Below are positions 17,798 to 27,248 of a stretch of DNA of 64,000 nucleotides, in pieces. Source of the stretch: Rhodococcus pyridinivorans (GTDB lineage: Bacteria > Actinomycetota > Actinomycetes > Mycobacteriales > Mycobacteriaceae); the NCBI RefSeq assembly GCF_900105195.1, contig NZ_FNRX01000002.1, forward strand, positions 3,038,001 through 3,102,000, written 5' to 3'. The notes under the pieces are model-generated. The model was not told where the DNA came from. It worked only from the letters and a program-made list of their open reading frames with translations, and searched no databases. Positions within the stretch are counted from its first letter, which is position 1, and each line of letters starts with the position of its first letter. A program made the translations under genes and the position numbers.

Positions 17798-18736
17798 ATG
17801 GAATACAGGACAGTCGGTGCGAGCGGCCTGCGGGTTTCACGGCTCGGCCTGGGCACCTTGACGTGGGGTCGTGGAACGGACGGCGACGAGGCCGCAGCCC
17901 AGTTGTCGGCCTTCGTCGATGTGGGCGGCACGCTCGTCGACACCTCCCCCGCCTACGGGGACGGGGTCGCGCAACGGATCCTCGCCGAACTGCTCGACGA
18001 CGTGGTGCCCCGCGACCAGCTGGTGTTGTCGGGCAGCTCCGGCATCGACACCACCACACTCGGTTCCGGCCGCGTGGACTGCTCCCGCTCGGGCCTGCTC
18101 AACCAGCTCGACGCGACCCTGCGTGAACTCGGCACCGACCACCTCGACGTGTGGCAGGTTGCGACGTGGGATCCGCACACCCCCGTCGACGAGGTGATGG
18201 ACGCCCTCGAATTCGCCGTCACCAGCGGGCGCGTGCGATACGTCGGGGTGCGCGGCTATCTCGGCTGGCAGCTCGCGACCGCCGCGGCCGCGGCCCGGCG
18301 CCCGGCGCCGCTGATCAGCACGCAGGTCGAGTACTCCCTGCTCGCCCGCGGCGTCGAGGACGAGTTGATCCCCGCCGCGGCCCACCACGGCGTGGGTGTG
18401 TTCGCGGCCGTGCCGCTCGCCGGCGGTGTGCTCACCGGTAAGTACCGGTCGGGGGTGCCGGCGGATTCGCGCGGCGCCGACGACGTGCACACCGAGGAAG
18501 TGCGCCGTTATCTCACCGAATCCGCGGTGCGCGTGGTCGACGCGGTCGCCACGGCCGCCGACGGGCTGGGCACCTCCCCGCTGGCCGTCGCGCTGGCGTG
18601 GGTGCGCGACCGGCCGCACGTGGCCTCGACGCTCGTGGGCGCCCGGGATCTCGCGCAACTGACCGGAGTGCTGGTCGCGGAGGAGTTGGCGTTGCCGCCG
18701 GCGATCGCCGCGGCGCTCGACGACGTGAGCGCGTGA
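17798..18736 (+). CDS. Aldo/keto reductase
   Basis: 312 aa, a TIM-barrel NADPH-dependent reductase. It opens [19 protein letters not shown]; the catalytic Asp and Tyr are in [10 protein letters not shown] (about 50-59). [15 protein letters not shown] follows the third strand, and the cofactor end is [12 protein letters not shown]. The catalytic Lys of many family members falls in LVLSGSSG, where no Lys is seen, and the tetrad His is replaced by WQVA; activity may be reduced or altered. A GGGAGGAA lies about 13 nt before ATG 17798, somewhat far. The gene ends 95 nt before the heme oxygenase start, with an iron box in between, so it is a separate unit. Confidence 0.85.
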   Translation: MEYRTVGASGLRVSRLGLGTLTWGRGTDGDEAAAQLSAFVDVGGTLVDTSPAYGDGVAQRILAELLDDVVPRDQLVLSGSSGIDTTTLGSGRVDCSRSGLLNQLDATLRELGTDHLDVWQVATWDPHTPVDEVMDALEFAVTSGRVRYVGVRGYLGWQLATAAAAARRPAPLISTQVEYSLLARGVEDELIPAAAHHGVGVFAAVPLAGGVLTGKYRSGVPADSRGADDVHTEEVRRYLTESAVRVVDAVATAADGLGTSPLAVALAWVRDRPHVASTLVGARDLAQLTGVLVAEELALPPAIAAALDDVSA

Positions 18737-18771
18737 TCTCCGCGACACCGCCCGCACCCTGCCCTTATCCG

Positions 18772-18790
18772 GAAGGTTAGGCTAGCCTGC
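18772..18790 (+). promoter_or_regulatory. Iron box (IdeR/DtxR operator) of the heme operon
   Basis: GAAGGTTAGGCTAGCCTGC matches the 19-bp IdeR/DtxR consensus TTAGGTTAGSCTAACCTAA at 14 positions, including the central AGGTTAGGCTA and CCT. It lies 41 nt before the hmuO start, where it would overlap the promoter. Iron-loaded IdeR would repress the operon, so heme uptake rises under iron limitation. Confidence 0.75.
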
Positions 18791-18831
18791 CGAGTACATT
18801 CGGTACAGGCAATGTGAGGGGAGGTCGGTCG

Positions 18832-19497
18832 ATGGCCACGACCGAAGTCGTCGGATTCGCCGAACGGATCCGGCTCGAGACCCAGCAGGCGCACAGTGAC
18901 ACCGAGAACTCGGTGTTCGTCTCGGAACTGCTCGCCGGCAAGCTGTCGACCGAGGCCCACGCCGCGCTCATCGCGCAGACCTGGTTCGTCTACGACAGCC
19001 TCGAGCGGATCGGCCGCAGCTACGCCGACGACCCGATCGCCGGTCCCTTCCTCAGCGACGAACTGCTCCGCACCGCCGCGCTCGAAGCCGACCTCGACTT
19101 CCTCGTCGGCTCCGACTGGCGCGACCGCATCACGCCGCTGCCCGCAACGGTCGCCTACGTCGACCGGCTCGTGCAGGTCGCGGCGGTGTCCCCGGAAGCC
19201 TTCCTCGCGCATCACTATCTGCGCTATCTCGGCGACCTGTCCGGCGGCCAGATCATCCGCCGCATGCTCGAACGCGCCTACGGCTACGAGCGCGACGGGT
19301 TGCGCTTCTACATCTTCGACGGGATCCCGAAGACCAAGCCGTTCAAGGACGCCTACCGCGCGAAGCTCGACGCCGCACCGCTCGACGGCGACCAGCAACA
19401 GACCGTCATCGACGAGGCGAACCTCGTGTACGGGCTCAACGGTGCCCTGTTCGCCGACCTCGCGCGCGATATCGACCGGTATCGGGTGCGTGCCTGA
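18832..19497 (+). CDS. hmuO: Heme oxygenase (HmuO family)
   Basis: 221 aa, cytoplasmic. It cleaves imported heme to biliverdin, CO and Fe(II). The proximal heme-ligand His is in TQQAHSDTEN (about 21), and the distal helix carries the signature YLGDLSGGQIIRR (about 135), with the flexible glycines. The ATG at 18832 follows GGGGAGG by 7 nt. The protein matches the usual length of bacterial heme oxygenases. It is the first gene of an operon with hmuT, hmuU and hmuV (3-nt gap to hmuT), so import and degradation are co-expressed under the iron box upstream. Confidence 0.95.
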   Translation: MATTEVVGFAERIRLETQQAHSDTENSVFVSELLAGKLSTEAHAALIAQTWFVYDSLERIGRSYADDPIAGPFLSDELLRTAALEADLDFLVGSDWRDRITPLPATVAYVDRLVQVAAVSPEAFLAHHYLRYLGDLSGGQIIRRMLERAYGYERDGLRFYIFDGIPKTKPFKDAYRAKLDAAPLDGDQQQTVIDEANLVYGLNGALFADLARDIDRYRVRA

Positions 19498-19500
19498 CCG

Positions 19501-20526
19501 ATGTTCCGTTCCCTCCTCCGCCTCCCTGTCGCGCTGATCGCAGTGCTGGGTGTCCTCCTCGTCGCCGCATGCAGCGCCCCCACCACCGACGGCACGACCG
19601 TCACCGACGTCGCGACCGGTCCGCGCACCGCCGTCGTCGATGCCGAACCCGAGCCGATCACCACCGACCCGGCACCCGCGCTGCCGGCCACGGTGCGCGG
19701 CGTGGACGGCGTCGAGACCACGATCACCGACATCTCCCGGATCGTGGTGGCCGACCGCTCCGGCACCCTCGCGCAGACCGTGTACGCCCTCGGACTCGGC
19801 GACAAGCTCGTCGGCCGCTCCACCGCGTCCTTCCCCGCGATCCAGGACGTCCCCAACGTCACCCCCGGCGAGCACGGTCTCAACGCCGAGGCGATCCTCG
19901 CGTTGAACCCGACCGTCGTGCTCACCGACACCTCCATCGGTCCGCTGGCGGTGCAGGAACAGATCCGCGCGACCGGCGTGCCGGTGGTGTTCGTCGACCC
20001 GGAACGCTCCCTCGACACCGTCGCCGACGACATCGAGGCGGTCGCGGCCGCGCTCGGTGTGCCCGAGGCCGGCGCCGCGCTCGCGCAGCGGACGCTCGAC
20101 GAGATCGCCGCGGCGAAGGACTCGATTCCCGCCGACCATCCCGAACCCACCGTCGCATTCCTCTATCTGCGCGGTTCGGCGATCAAGATGCTCGGCGGCC
20201 CCGGATCGGGGGCCGATGCGCTCGTCGCGGCCGCCGGTGGTCGCGACGCCGGCATCCTCGCCGGCCTGGACTCGCAGTTCGTGCCCATCACCAGTGAGGC
20301 GATGATCGCCTCGGCGCCCGACATCATCCTGGTGATGACGCACAGCCTCGACTCGGTGGGCGGGCCGGAGGGGCTCTCACAACTCCCGGGGGTCGCGCAG
20401 ACCCCGGCCGGGAAGACGGGCACCATCGTGGACATGGACGATTCGACCCTCCTCAGCTTCGGTCCGCAGACCGGCAAGGTCCTGGCCGCTCTGGTGGAGG
20501 CGTTCTACCCGTCGGACCGGTCGTGA
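19501..20526 (+). CDS. hmuT: Heme ABC transporter substrate-binding lipoprotein
   Basis: 341 aa. A lipoprotein signal with lipobox LLVAACSA places Cys at residue 23-24, so it is anchored to the outer face of the membrane. The body is a type III periplasmic-binding fold: RIVVADRSGTLAQTVYALG (about 79), VGRSTASFP, PTVVLTDTSIGP and VAFLYLRGSAIKMLGGPGS. The family binds heme and hands it to the HmuU permease. ATG 19501 follows the hmuO stop by 3 nt, and hmuU follows by 7 nt. Confidence 0.92.
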   Translation: MFRSLLRLPVALIAVLGVLLVAACSAPTTDGTTVTDVATGPRTAVVDAEPEPITTDPAPALPATVRGVDGVETTITDISRIVVADRSGTLAQTVYALGLGDKLVGRSTASFPAIQDVPNVTPGEHGLNAEAILALNPTVVLTDTSIGPLAVQEQIRATGVPVVFVDPERSLDTVADDIEAVAAALGVPEAGAALAQRTLDEIAAAKDSIPADHPEPTVAFLYLRGSAIKMLGGPGSGADALVAAAGGRDAGILAGLDSQFVPITSEAMIASAPDIILVMTHSLDSVGGPEGLSQLPGVAQTPAGKTGTIVDMDDSTLLSFGPQTGKVLAALVEAFYPSDRS

Positions 20527-20533
20527 TCACCGG

Positions 20534-21631
20534 ATGTCCGTGAGCGGAGAAATCACCGAGGCCACCGGCCTTCCCGAGCGGGCACTGCGGAAGGCCGGAC
20601 GGGGACGCACCACCGTCGTCCTCGTCGGTCTCGTCGTTGCCCTGCTCGCCCTGGCCGTCGCGTCGGCGTGCCTCGGACAGGTGCCCACGAGCCCGGCCGA
20701 GGTGGTCGGCAGTCTGCTGCACCGCATCGGGTTGGACCTCGGCCCGATGCCCGCGCATCCCGCCGGGGAAGTGACCTTGTGGGAGGTGCGCTTCCCGCGC
20801 GTGGTGCTCGCGATGCTCGTCGGTGCCGCCCTCGGCTGTTCCGGGGCGCTGTTGCAGGGCATCTTCGCCAATCCCCTCGCCGAACCCGGCGTGATCGGTG
20901 TGTCCTCCGGCGCCGCCGTCGGCGCGTCCGCGGTGATCGTGCTCGGCGGCGCATTCACCACCGGCTGGGCGCTGGCCGGCGCCGCACTCGTCTCCGGTCT
21001 GATCACCACCGTGCTGGTCTACGCGCTGTCCCGATCGAACGGACGCACGGAAGTCGTCACGGTGATCCTCACCGGCGTCGCCGTCAACGCCGTCGCCGGC
21101 GGGCTCATCGCGTTCTTCACCTTCGTCGCCAGTCCCGCCGCCCGCGACCAGATCGTGTTCTGGCAGCTCGGCAGTCTCGGCGGAGCCACCTGGGAGATCG
21201 TCGCGGTGGTCGCGCCGCTGACCCTGGCCGGTGTGCTCGTTGCGGTCCTGCTCGCCCCGAAACTCGACCTGCTGGCGCTCGGCGAGAGCGTCGCCCGGCA
21301 TCTGGGTGTGGACGTCGAACGCGTGCGGCAATTGTCGATTCTGGCGGTCGCCGTGCTGGTCAGCGGCGCCACCGCCTTCACCGGCATCATCATGTTCGTC
21401 GGCCTGGTCGTGCCGCACCTGATGCGCCTGGCTCTCGGCCCCGCCCACCGGGTGCTTGTCGTGGCGAGTGTGCTCGCCGGCGCGGTCGTCCTGCTCGCCG
21501 CCGACCTGGGGGCGCGCACGCTGGTCGAGAACGCCGACCTGCCGCTCGGCATGATCACCGCCCTCATCGGTGGCCCGGTCTTCTTCCTGATGCTGCGCCG
21601 CACCCGCGCGAAGCAGGGTGGATGGGCATGA
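20534..21631 (+). CDS. hmuU: Heme ABC transporter permease (FecCD family)
   Basis: 365 aa with about ten membrane segments. FecCD hallmarks are RFPRVVLAMLVGAALGCSGA (about 93), the Pro-Gly-Val-containing loop NPLAEPGVIGVSSGAAVGA, and VGLVVPHLMRL before the ATPase-coupling region. It forms the homodimeric channel for heme driven by HmuV. The stop overlaps the hmuV start (ATGA at 21628-21631), showing translational coupling. Confidence 0.93.
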   Translation: MSVSGEITEATGLPERALRKAGRGRTTVVLVGLVVALLALAVASACLGQVPTSPAEVVGSLLHRIGLDLGPMPAHPAGEVTLWEVRFPRVVLAMLVGAALGCSGALLQGIFANPLAEPGVIGVSSGAAVGASAVIVLGGAFTTGWALAGAALVSGLITTVLVYALSRSNGRTEVVTVILTGVAVNAVAGGLIAFFTFVASPAARDQIVFWQLGSLGGATWEIVAVVAPLTLAGVLVAVLLAPKLDLLALGESVARHLGVDVERVRQLSILAVAVLVSGATAFTGIIMFVGLVVPHLMRLALGPAHRVLVVASVLAGAVVLLAADLGARTLVENADLPLGMITALIGGPVFFLMLRRTRAKQGGWA

Positions 21632-22494
21632 GGCTGCTTCCCCGCTCCCTCGGAACCCCGGACGCGGCCGTCCCGGCCCGCTCGGCACCGGGCACCGCGA
21701 CGATGCGCGCGGTGGCTGTGCGACTGCGGCGCGGAGAGCGGGAGATCCTGCACGGCGTCGACTTCGAGGTGCGCACCGGTGAGGTCGTCGCGCTCGTCGG
21801 CCCCAACGGGGCGGGCAAGTCAACCCTGCTCGCGGCGTTGTCCGGCGACCATCCGATCAGCGGCGGCACCGTCGAGGTCGAGGGCCGTGCCCTCGAGCGG
21901 TGGTCGTCGATCGCCCTGGCGCGCCGCCGCGCCGTGCTACCGCAGCAGCACACCGTCGGTTTCCCGTTCACCGCCCGGCAGGTCGTACGGATGGGACGGG
22001 CCGCGTGGGCGCGCACCCCCAGACAGGACGACGACGACCGCATCGTCGCCGAGGCGTTCGGGACCTGCGACGTCGCCCATCTGGCCGACCGGCCGTTCCC
22101 CGCGCTGTCCGGCGGTGAACGCGCCCGGGTGGCGCTCGCACGGGTGCTGGCCCAGGACACCGAGACACTGCTGCTCGACGAACCCACCGCGGCACTGGAC
22201 CTCGGCCACCAGGAGGCGGTCATGCAGGTCGTGCGGGCCCGCGCCGACGACGGGCACGCCGTGGTCGTCGTGCTGCACGATCTCGGGCTGGCCGCCGCCT
22301 ACGCCGACCGCGTCTGCGTGCTCGAACAGGGACGCATCGTCGCCGACGGCGCACCCGGCGACGTCCTCACCGAAGAGCTCCTCGGCCGCGTCTACCAGTA
22401 CCCCGTGGCGATCGGCCGCCACCCCGAGACCGGCACCCCGCTCGTGTTGCCGCGACGTCCGAACCGCGACCGGTCCGCCTCGGCGCAGACCTGA
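21628..22494 (+). CDS. hmuV: Heme ABC transporter ATP-binding protein
   Basis: 288 aa from ATG 21628 in the ATGA overlap with hmuU (ATG 21622 also in frame). Walker A is LVGPNGAGKSTLL (about 55), Q-loop LPQQHT, signature LSGGERARVALARV (about 158), Walker B TLLLDEPTAALD (about 178), and switch His VVVLHDLG. It is complete and should energise HmuU. The heme operon ends here; the next gene begins 139 nt later. Confidence 0.94.
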   Translation: MRLLPRSLGTPDAAVPARSAPGTATMRAVAVRLRRGEREILHGVDFEVRTGEVVALVGPNGAGKSTLLAALSGDHPISGGTVEVEGRALERWSSIALARRRAVLPQQHTVGFPFTARQVVRMGRAAWARTPRQDDDDRIVAEAFGTCDVAHLADRPFPALSGGERARVALARVLAQDTETLLLDEPTAALDLGHQEAVMQVVRARADDGHAVVVVLHDLGLAAAYADRVCVLEQGRIVADGAPGDVLTEELLGRVYQYPVAIGRHPETGTPLVLPRRPNRDRSASAQT

Positions 22495-22633
22495 GCAGCA
22501 GATCACATCCGGCCCGTCGGACGACCCACTGATTTCTTCCCCGCGACCGGCATCAGGAACACTGAAGGTCGGCGCGCCGGGCGCCGGAGCACGTCCGGCA
22601 GGTGCGAATCGAATCCGAGGACGAGGAGCAACG

Positions 22634-23656
22634 ATGGGCAGAGCGGGGATCCGAGCGGTCACGATGGTGGGCGCGATCGCGATGGTCGTGCTGGCCGGCT
22701 GCTCGTCGGAGAGCACCCCGGACGTGCTGCAGACCATCGAACCCGCCACTCCTGCGGCCGCCCCCGAGGTCGGCCCGTCCCCTGCCGGCGACGTCCGTCC
22801 GCTCGACCTGCAGGTCGATGCGCTGGTCGTCGAACCGTCCACGGGTACCTTCGCCGCGCTCGTCGACGACGGAGCACGGGTCGCGTTGTTCGACGACACG
22901 GCGTTCGACGGTCCCGGGACGGAACCGCGCCTGGTGGGCTTGCCGTCGTCCGCCGCCACCGTCGTGACCGGCCCCGAGGGCAGTGTGCTCACCCCCGTGT
23001 CCGGGGCCGTGCTGCGCATCGACGTCGCCGACGGCACCATCACCGAGGTCCCGGTCGACGGCAATGCCACGTCGGCGGCCGTGCTGTCCGACGGCCGCTG
23101 GGCCGTGGGCACCGACAACGGCCGCGTGCTCGTCGTCGACCCCGAATCCGGCGAGGTGGCCACCACCGTCGGTGGCCTCGCCTCCGTCGACGCCCTCGCC
23201 GTCACCGGTGACGCCGTCGCGGCGCTCGACCGCCGGCAGACCTCCCTCACCGAGCTCGACCTCGCCGACGCCCATCTCGGGCCCGCGCTGCGTGCCGGCG
23301 AAGGTGCGACGCAGCTGACCACCGACCCCTTCGGACGCGTCGTGATCACCGACACCACCGGCGACGAACTGCTCGTCTACACCCTCGACGCGATCGTCCT
23401 GCGGCAGCGTTATCCCGTCGGGCCCGCCCCGTACGCTGTGACCTACGACGAGACGCGGGACCTGATCTGGGTGACTCTGACGGGCAGCAACGAGGTCGTG
23501 GGCTACGATCTTTCGACCGGGATCCCGCGAGAACGCCACCGCTTCGCAACGGTGCGGCAACCGAATTCGATCGCCGTCGATCCGGCCGATGCGGCACTGG
23601 TGATCGCGTCGGCAACCGGTGACGGACTGCAGCGGATCCCGATCGAAGGACAGTGA
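22634..23656 (+). CDS. Secreted beta-propeller lipoprotein (YncE-like)
   Basis: 340 aa. The N-terminus is a lipoprotein signal ending VVLAGCSSES (Cys about 17). The rest is a series of about 40-residue blade-like repeats rich in small residues: LQVDALVVEPSTGTFAALVD, ATSAAVLSDGRWAVGTDNGR, PYAVTYDETRDLIWVTLTGS and PNSIAVDPADAALVIASATG. This resembles YncE/SMP-30-type propellers used for ligand or protein binding at the cell surface; no catalytic site can be named. ATG 22634 has GAGGAGC upstream. Its stop overlaps the next start (TGATG), so it is coupled to DUF5703. Confidence 0.8.
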   Translation: MGRAGIRAVTMVGAIAMVVLAGCSSESTPDVLQTIEPATPAAAPEVGPSPAGDVRPLDLQVDALVVEPSTGTFAALVDDGARVALFDDTAFDGPGTEPRLVGLPSSAATVVTGPEGSVLTPVSGAVLRIDVADGTITEVPVDGNATSAAVLSDGRWAVGTDNGRVLVVDPESGEVATTVGGLASVDALAVTGDAVAALDRRQTSLTELDLADAHLGPALRAGEGATQLTTDPFGRVVITDTTGDELLVYTLDAIVLRQRYPVGPAPYAVTYDETRDLIWVTLTGSNEVVGYDLSTGIPRERHRFATVRQPNSIAVDPADAALVIASATGDGLQRIPIEGQ

Positions 23657-23910
23657 TGGCGAACGAGCGACTCGGCCGGTTGACCCGGATGCCTGTCGGT
23701 TGGGACACCAGCAACGACGAATACGAATACGTGCCGCTCAAGCTGCCCCGGGACGTGTCCCGGGTGAGCGCGTCGATGCGTCTGGCGATCTCCGCCGAAT
23801 TCCACGGCTGGGAACTCACCCGGGTGCGCCTGTATCCGGACGGGAGCCGGCGGGTGCTGCTGCGCCGCCGCAAGACCGCCCATCACGTCCCCGAACCCAC
23901 CGTTGGTTGA
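23656..23910 (+). CDS. DUF5703 family protein
   Basis: 84 aa, soluble and basic. ATG 23656 shares its A with the upstream stop (TGATG). The protein starts NERLGRLTRMPVGWDTSND and has YEYVPLKLPRDVSRVSASMR in the middle and LLRRRK near the end. A widespread small actinobacterial family without known function. Position between the propeller lipoprotein and pyrD suggests one transcript. Confidence 0.8.
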   Translation: MANERLGRLTRMPVGWDTSNDEYEYVPLKLPRDVSRVSASMRLAISAEFHGWELTRVRLYPDGSRRVLLRRRKTAHHVPEPTVG

Positions 23911-23956
23911 TAACAGATCCCGGACCGTCGTGGACCGGGCTTGCAGGGAGTAGTTC

Positions 23957-25027
23957 GTGTACCGCTATCTTCTTCGGCTCATGTTCCTGTTGCCGCCGGA
24001 ACGAGCCCACCACCTCGCCTTCCTCGCGATGCGCTGGTCGACTCGCTTCGGGCCGCTGCGCGCCCTGGTGTCGAAGGTGCTCGTCACCGACGACCCCATC
24101 CTCCGCAACACCGTCTTCGGCGTGCAGTTCCCCACGCCGGTGGGCCTGGCGGCCGGTTTCGACAAGGACGCGACCGGTGTCGACGTGTGGGGTCCGCTCG
24201 GATTCGGGTTCGCCGAGATCGGCACCGTCACCGCCCAGGCCCAGCCGGGCAATCCGCAGCCGCGACTGTTCCGCCTCCCCGAGGACCGGGCGATCGTGAA
24301 CCGGATGGGCTTCAACAACCACGGTGCCGGGGAGGCCGCCAATCGGCTGCGGCAGCGCCGCCGCACCGTTCCCATCGGCGCGAACATTGGTAAGACGAAG
24401 GTCGTGCCGGCCGAACAGGCCGCCGAGGACTACACCGAGAGCGCACGACTCCTCGGCCCACTCGCTGATTTCGTGGTCGTCAACGTCTCCTCCCCCAACA
24501 CCCCCGGCCTGCGGGATCTGCAGGCCGTCGAGTCGCTGCGCCCGATCCTGGCCGCGGTGCTGGACACCGTGACGGTGCCGGTGCTCGTGAAGATCGCCCC
24601 GGATCTGTCCGACGAGGACGTCGACGCGGTGGCCGACCTGGCACTCGAACTCGGGCTCGCCGGCATCGTCGCCACCAACACCACCATCCGCCGCGACGGA
24701 TTGAACACCCCGCAGAGCCGCATCGAGGAGATTGGCGCGGGCGGCCTGTCGGGTGCCCCGGTCGCCGAGCGGTCTCTCGAGGTGCTGCGCCGGCTGCGCA
24801 CGCGGGTCGGCGATCGCCTCACCCTGATCTCGGTGGGTGGCATCGAAACCACGGAGCAGGCGTTCGAGCGCATCCTCGCCGGCGCGTCGCTGGTCCAGGT
24901 TTACACCGGCTTCATCTACGGCGGTCCGTTCTGGGCGCGGCGCATCAACCGCGGTATCGCCCGCAAGCTGCGCGCGCACGGCTACCGCTCCATCGCCGAC
25001 GCGGTGGGCGCCAGCACACGAGTGTGA
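23957..25027 (+). CDS. pyrD: Dihydroorotate dehydrogenase, quinone-dependent (class 2)
   Basis: 356 aa from GTG 23957 with GGGAG upstream. It oxidises dihydroorotate to orotate and passes electrons via FMN to menaquinone at the membrane, step four of pyrimidine synthesis. The N-terminal helices [19 protein letters not shown] form the membrane/quinone tunnel that defines class 2. [10 protein letters not shown] and NRMGFNNHG line the FMN/substrate site, the catalytic Ser is in [14 protein letters not shown] (about 177), and [11 protein letters not shown] supplies an FMN-contacting Lys. Full length with intact motifs. Confidence 0.96.
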   Translation: MYRYLLRLMFLLPPERAHHLAFLAMRWSTRFGPLRALVSKVLVTDDPILRNTVFGVQFPTPVGLAAGFDKDATGVDVWGPLGFGFAEIGTVTAQAQPGNPQPRLFRLPEDRAIVNRMGFNNHGAGEAANRLRQRRRTVPIGANIGKTKVVPAEQAAEDYTESARLLGPLADFVVVNVSSPNTPGLRDLQAVESLRPILAAVLDTVTVPVLVKIAPDLSDEDVDAVADLALELGLAGIVATNTTIRRDGLNTPQSRIEEIGAGGLSGAPVAERSLEVLRRLRTRVGDRLTLISVGGIETTEQAFERILAGASLVQVYTGFIYGGPFWARRINRGIARKLRAHGYRSIADAVGASTRV

Positions 25028-25035
25028 CCTGCAGC

Positions 25036-25073
25036 GGACGGGGCCCGGGTCGTACTCGACCCGGGCCCCGTCC
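25036..25073. terminator. Strong bidirectional terminator hairpin
   Basis: A perfect 17-bp stem (25036-25052 with 25057-25073; left arm begins GGACGGGGCCCGGG) around the loop TACT. It sits between the convergent pyrD and PEBP genes, 8 nt after the pyrD stop and 11 nt before the PEBP stop, and would serve both. Confidence 0.88.
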
Positions 25074-25084
25074 GTCACGACCTG

Positions 25085-25627
25085 TCAGCGCACCTCGTAG
25101 GTGCCGGTCAGCAGACCGCGGGCGATGGCGTGCCCGAAGACGTTGAAGCCGAGGAAGGCCGGGCTCGACTCGGGCGTCACGCCCTCGAGCACCTCGACGT
25201 CGAGTGCGTGCACCGCGACGATGTAGCGGTGGTGGCCGTGTCCGGCCGGCGGAGCGGCACCGATGAACCCGTGGGCTCCGCCGTCGTGGCGCAGGGTCAC
25301 GGCCTGCTCCGGAAGAGCATTCGAGTCGGCGCTACCCGCACCCGTCGGCAGTTCCGTGACCGAGGCCGGGATGTTCGCGACGGCCCAGTGCCAGAAACCC
25401 GACGCCGTGGGGGCGTCCGGATCGAACACCGTGACGACGAAGCTCTTCGTCTCGGCGGGGAAACCCGACCAGGACAGCTGCGGGGAGACGTCGCCGCCCC
25501 CGGGGATTCCGAACGCACCGCTGGCCTGCGGGAGTTTCCATTCCTCGCCCTCGGCGAAGTCCGCGCTGGTCACCTGGAGGATGGGCAGCTCGGGCAGGAA
25601 CTTGTACGGGTCGTAATCGAAAGCCAT
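25085..25627 (-). CDS. YbhB/YbcL (PEBP / Raf-kinase-inhibitor-like) protein
   Basis: 180 aa, cytoplasmic. Phosphatidylethanolamine-binding-protein motifs are present: [39 protein letters not shown] (the ligand-pocket DPDxP and His) and [14 protein letters not shown]. Bacterial members are of unclear function; a small-molecule or phosphoanion site is conserved. It is followed downstream by the shared terminator and lies 30 nt from the start-side M20 gene stop, so the two are probably co-transcribed. Confidence 0.9.
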   Translation of the reverse strand: MAFDYDPYKFLPELPILQVTSADFAEGEEWKLPQASGAFGIPGGGDVSPQLSWSGFPAETKSFVVTVFDPDAPTASGFWHWAVANIPASVTELPTGAGSADSNALPEQAVTLRHDGGAHGFIGAAPPAGHGHHRYIVAVHALDVEVLEGVTPESSPAFLGFNVFGHAIARGLLTGTYEVR

Positions 25628-25657
25628 TCCGGTCCTTTCGTGGCGGTTTCGTGTGTT

Positions 25658-27010
25658 CTAGGCGTGCATGAGGAAGTGTTCCATGACCCGGGTGCCGAAG
25701 CGCAGTGCCTCGACGGGGACACGCTCGTCGACACCGTGGAACAGCGCGGCGAAGTCCAGATCGGGCGGCAACTGCAGCGGCGCGAAACCGAAGCAGCGGA
25801 TGCCGAGCTTGGCGAACGCCTTGGCGTCGGTGCCGGCCGAGAGCATGTACGGCACGGTCCGGCCGATCGGGTCGTGCGCGAGGATCGCCGCGTTCATCGC
25901 GTCGACGAGGTCGCCGTCGAAGGTGGTCTCGTACGGCTCGAGACCGGTGATCCACTCCCTGGTGACATTGGGCCCGATCAGCTCGTCGACAGTGCGTTCG
26001 AACTCGGCGAGCCGGCCCGGCAGGATACGGCAGTCGACGACGGCGTGCGCGGTGCGCGGGATGACGTTGGCCTTGTACCCGGCGTCGAGCATCGTGGGGT
26101 TCGCGGTGTCGCGCAGGGTCGCGCCCACGATGCGGGCGATCGACCCGAGCTTGGCGAGCGCCCCCTCGAGATCGGGCGAGGCCGGGTCGAAGTCCAGCCC
26201 GGTCTCCTCGCTCACGGCGGAGAGGAACTCGGCCACGGAATCGTTGACGACCAGAGGGAACGTGTGGGATCCGAGCCGGGCCACCGCGCGGGAGAGGACG
26301 GTGACGGCGTTGTCCTCGTGCAGGAAGGAGCCGTGCCCGGCGACACCCGTGGCGGTCAGGCGCATCCAGCGCATGCCCTTCTCGGCCGTCTCGACCATGT
26401 ACAGGCGACGTTCGGTGCCGTCGGGACGCGGCACGGTCAGGGAGAACCCGCCGACCTCCCCCACGGCCTCGGTCACGCCCTCGAACAGCTCGGGTCGGTG
26501 CTCGACCAGCCACTGCGAACCGAACTTGCCTCCGGCCTCCTCGTCGGCGACGAACGCGAACACCAGATCGCGCGGGGGCACGATGTTCTCGACCTTGAAG
26601 TAGCGGGCGACGGCGATCATCATGCCGACCATGTCCTTCATGTCGACCGCGCCGCGTCCCCACACGTAACCGTTCTCGACGGCCCCGGAGAACGGGTGCA
26701 CGCTCCAGTCCGCGGCCTCGGCCGGCACAACGTCGAGGTGGCCGTGGAGCATGAGGGCACCGCGGCTCGGGTCGGAGCCGGGCAGCCGCGCGAAGACGTT
26801 GCCGCGGCCCGGCGCTCCGGATTCGACGTAGGTCGTCTCGTAGCCGACCTCCTCGAGCACGGAGGCCACCCACTCGGCGCATTCGCGTTCGCCGCGGGTA
26901 GTGGTGGGTTCGCCGGTGTTCGAGGTGTCGAACCGGATGAGGCGGGAGACGAGGTCGACGACCTCCTCCTCCGCCCGGGACGGCTGGTGGGCGCTCGTGT
27001 CAATGGCCAT
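25658..27010 (-). CDS. M20 family metallopeptidase
   Basis: 450 aa, a di-zinc exopeptidase or amidohydrolase. Metal and catalytic residues are visible in LMLHGHLDVVPAEA (His and Asp, about 87-100), WGRGAVDMKDMVG (bridging Asp), VADEEAGGKF (Glu pair, about 154) and the last His in GTRVMEHFLMHA at the C-terminus. The dimerisation (lid) domain lies between about 190 and 310. It probably hydrolyses dipeptides or N-acyl amino acids; substrate not predictable. A tRNA-Leu gene begins about 130 nt upstream on the other strand. Confidence 0.92.
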   Translation of the reverse strand: MAIDTSAHQPSRAEEEVVDLVSRLIRFDTSNTGEPTTTRGERECAEWVASVLEEVGYETTYVESGAPGRGNVFARLPGSDPSRGALMLHGHLDVVPAEAADWSVHPFSGAVENGYVWGRGAVDMKDMVGMMIAVARYFKVENIVPPRDLVFAFVADEEAGGKFGSQWLVEHRPELFEGVTEAVGEVGGFSLTVPRPDGTERRLYMVETAEKGMRWMRLTATGVAGHGSFLHEDNAVTVLSRAVARLGSHTFPLVVNDSVAEFLSAVSEETGLDFDPASPDLEGALAKLGSIARIVGATLRDTANPTMLDAGYKANVIPRTAHAVVDCRILPGRLAEFERTVDELIGPNVTREWITGLEPYETTFDGDLVDAMNAAILAHDPIGRTVPYMLSAGTDAKAFAKLGIRCFGFAPLQLPPDLDFAALFHGVDERVPVEALRFGTRVMEHFLMHA

Positions 27011-27143
27011 GGCCGTATGTCTACCACCGCCCGTCCACCATCTCGACAGTTCGGATCACCGCAGGTGGAGGTGGCGATTTGGGACCGTGGGCGTGGTGGG
27101 TTACTCTTTCACAGCGCCCACGACGAGTGGGCGCGAGCACCAG

Positions 27144-27229
27144 GTCCGAGTGGCGGAATGGCAGACGCGCTAGCTTGAGGTGCTAGTGTCCTATTAACGG
27201 ACGTGGGGGTTCAAGTCCCCCCTCGGACA
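27144..27229 (+). tRNA. tRNA-Leu (anticodon GAG), copy 1
   Basis: An 86-nt class II tRNA. The acceptor stem GTCCGAG pairs with CTCGGAC (27222-27228), and discriminator A is at 27229. The anticodon stem CTAGC/GCTAG encloses TTGAGGT, giving anticodon GAG. A long variable arm follows, and the T arm is GGGGGTTCAAGTCCCCC. CCA is not encoded. It reads CTC/CTT leucine codons. A terminator hairpin follows 19 nt later. Confidence 0.96.
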
Positions 27230-27248
27230 CTCTGAGTCGAGACAGACG

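Noticed and set aside
25130..27178. A 680-codon plus-strand frame over the PEBP and M20 genes
   Set aside because: Composition is that of a reverse-frame shadow of two clear minus-strand genes, and it even runs through a tRNA gene.
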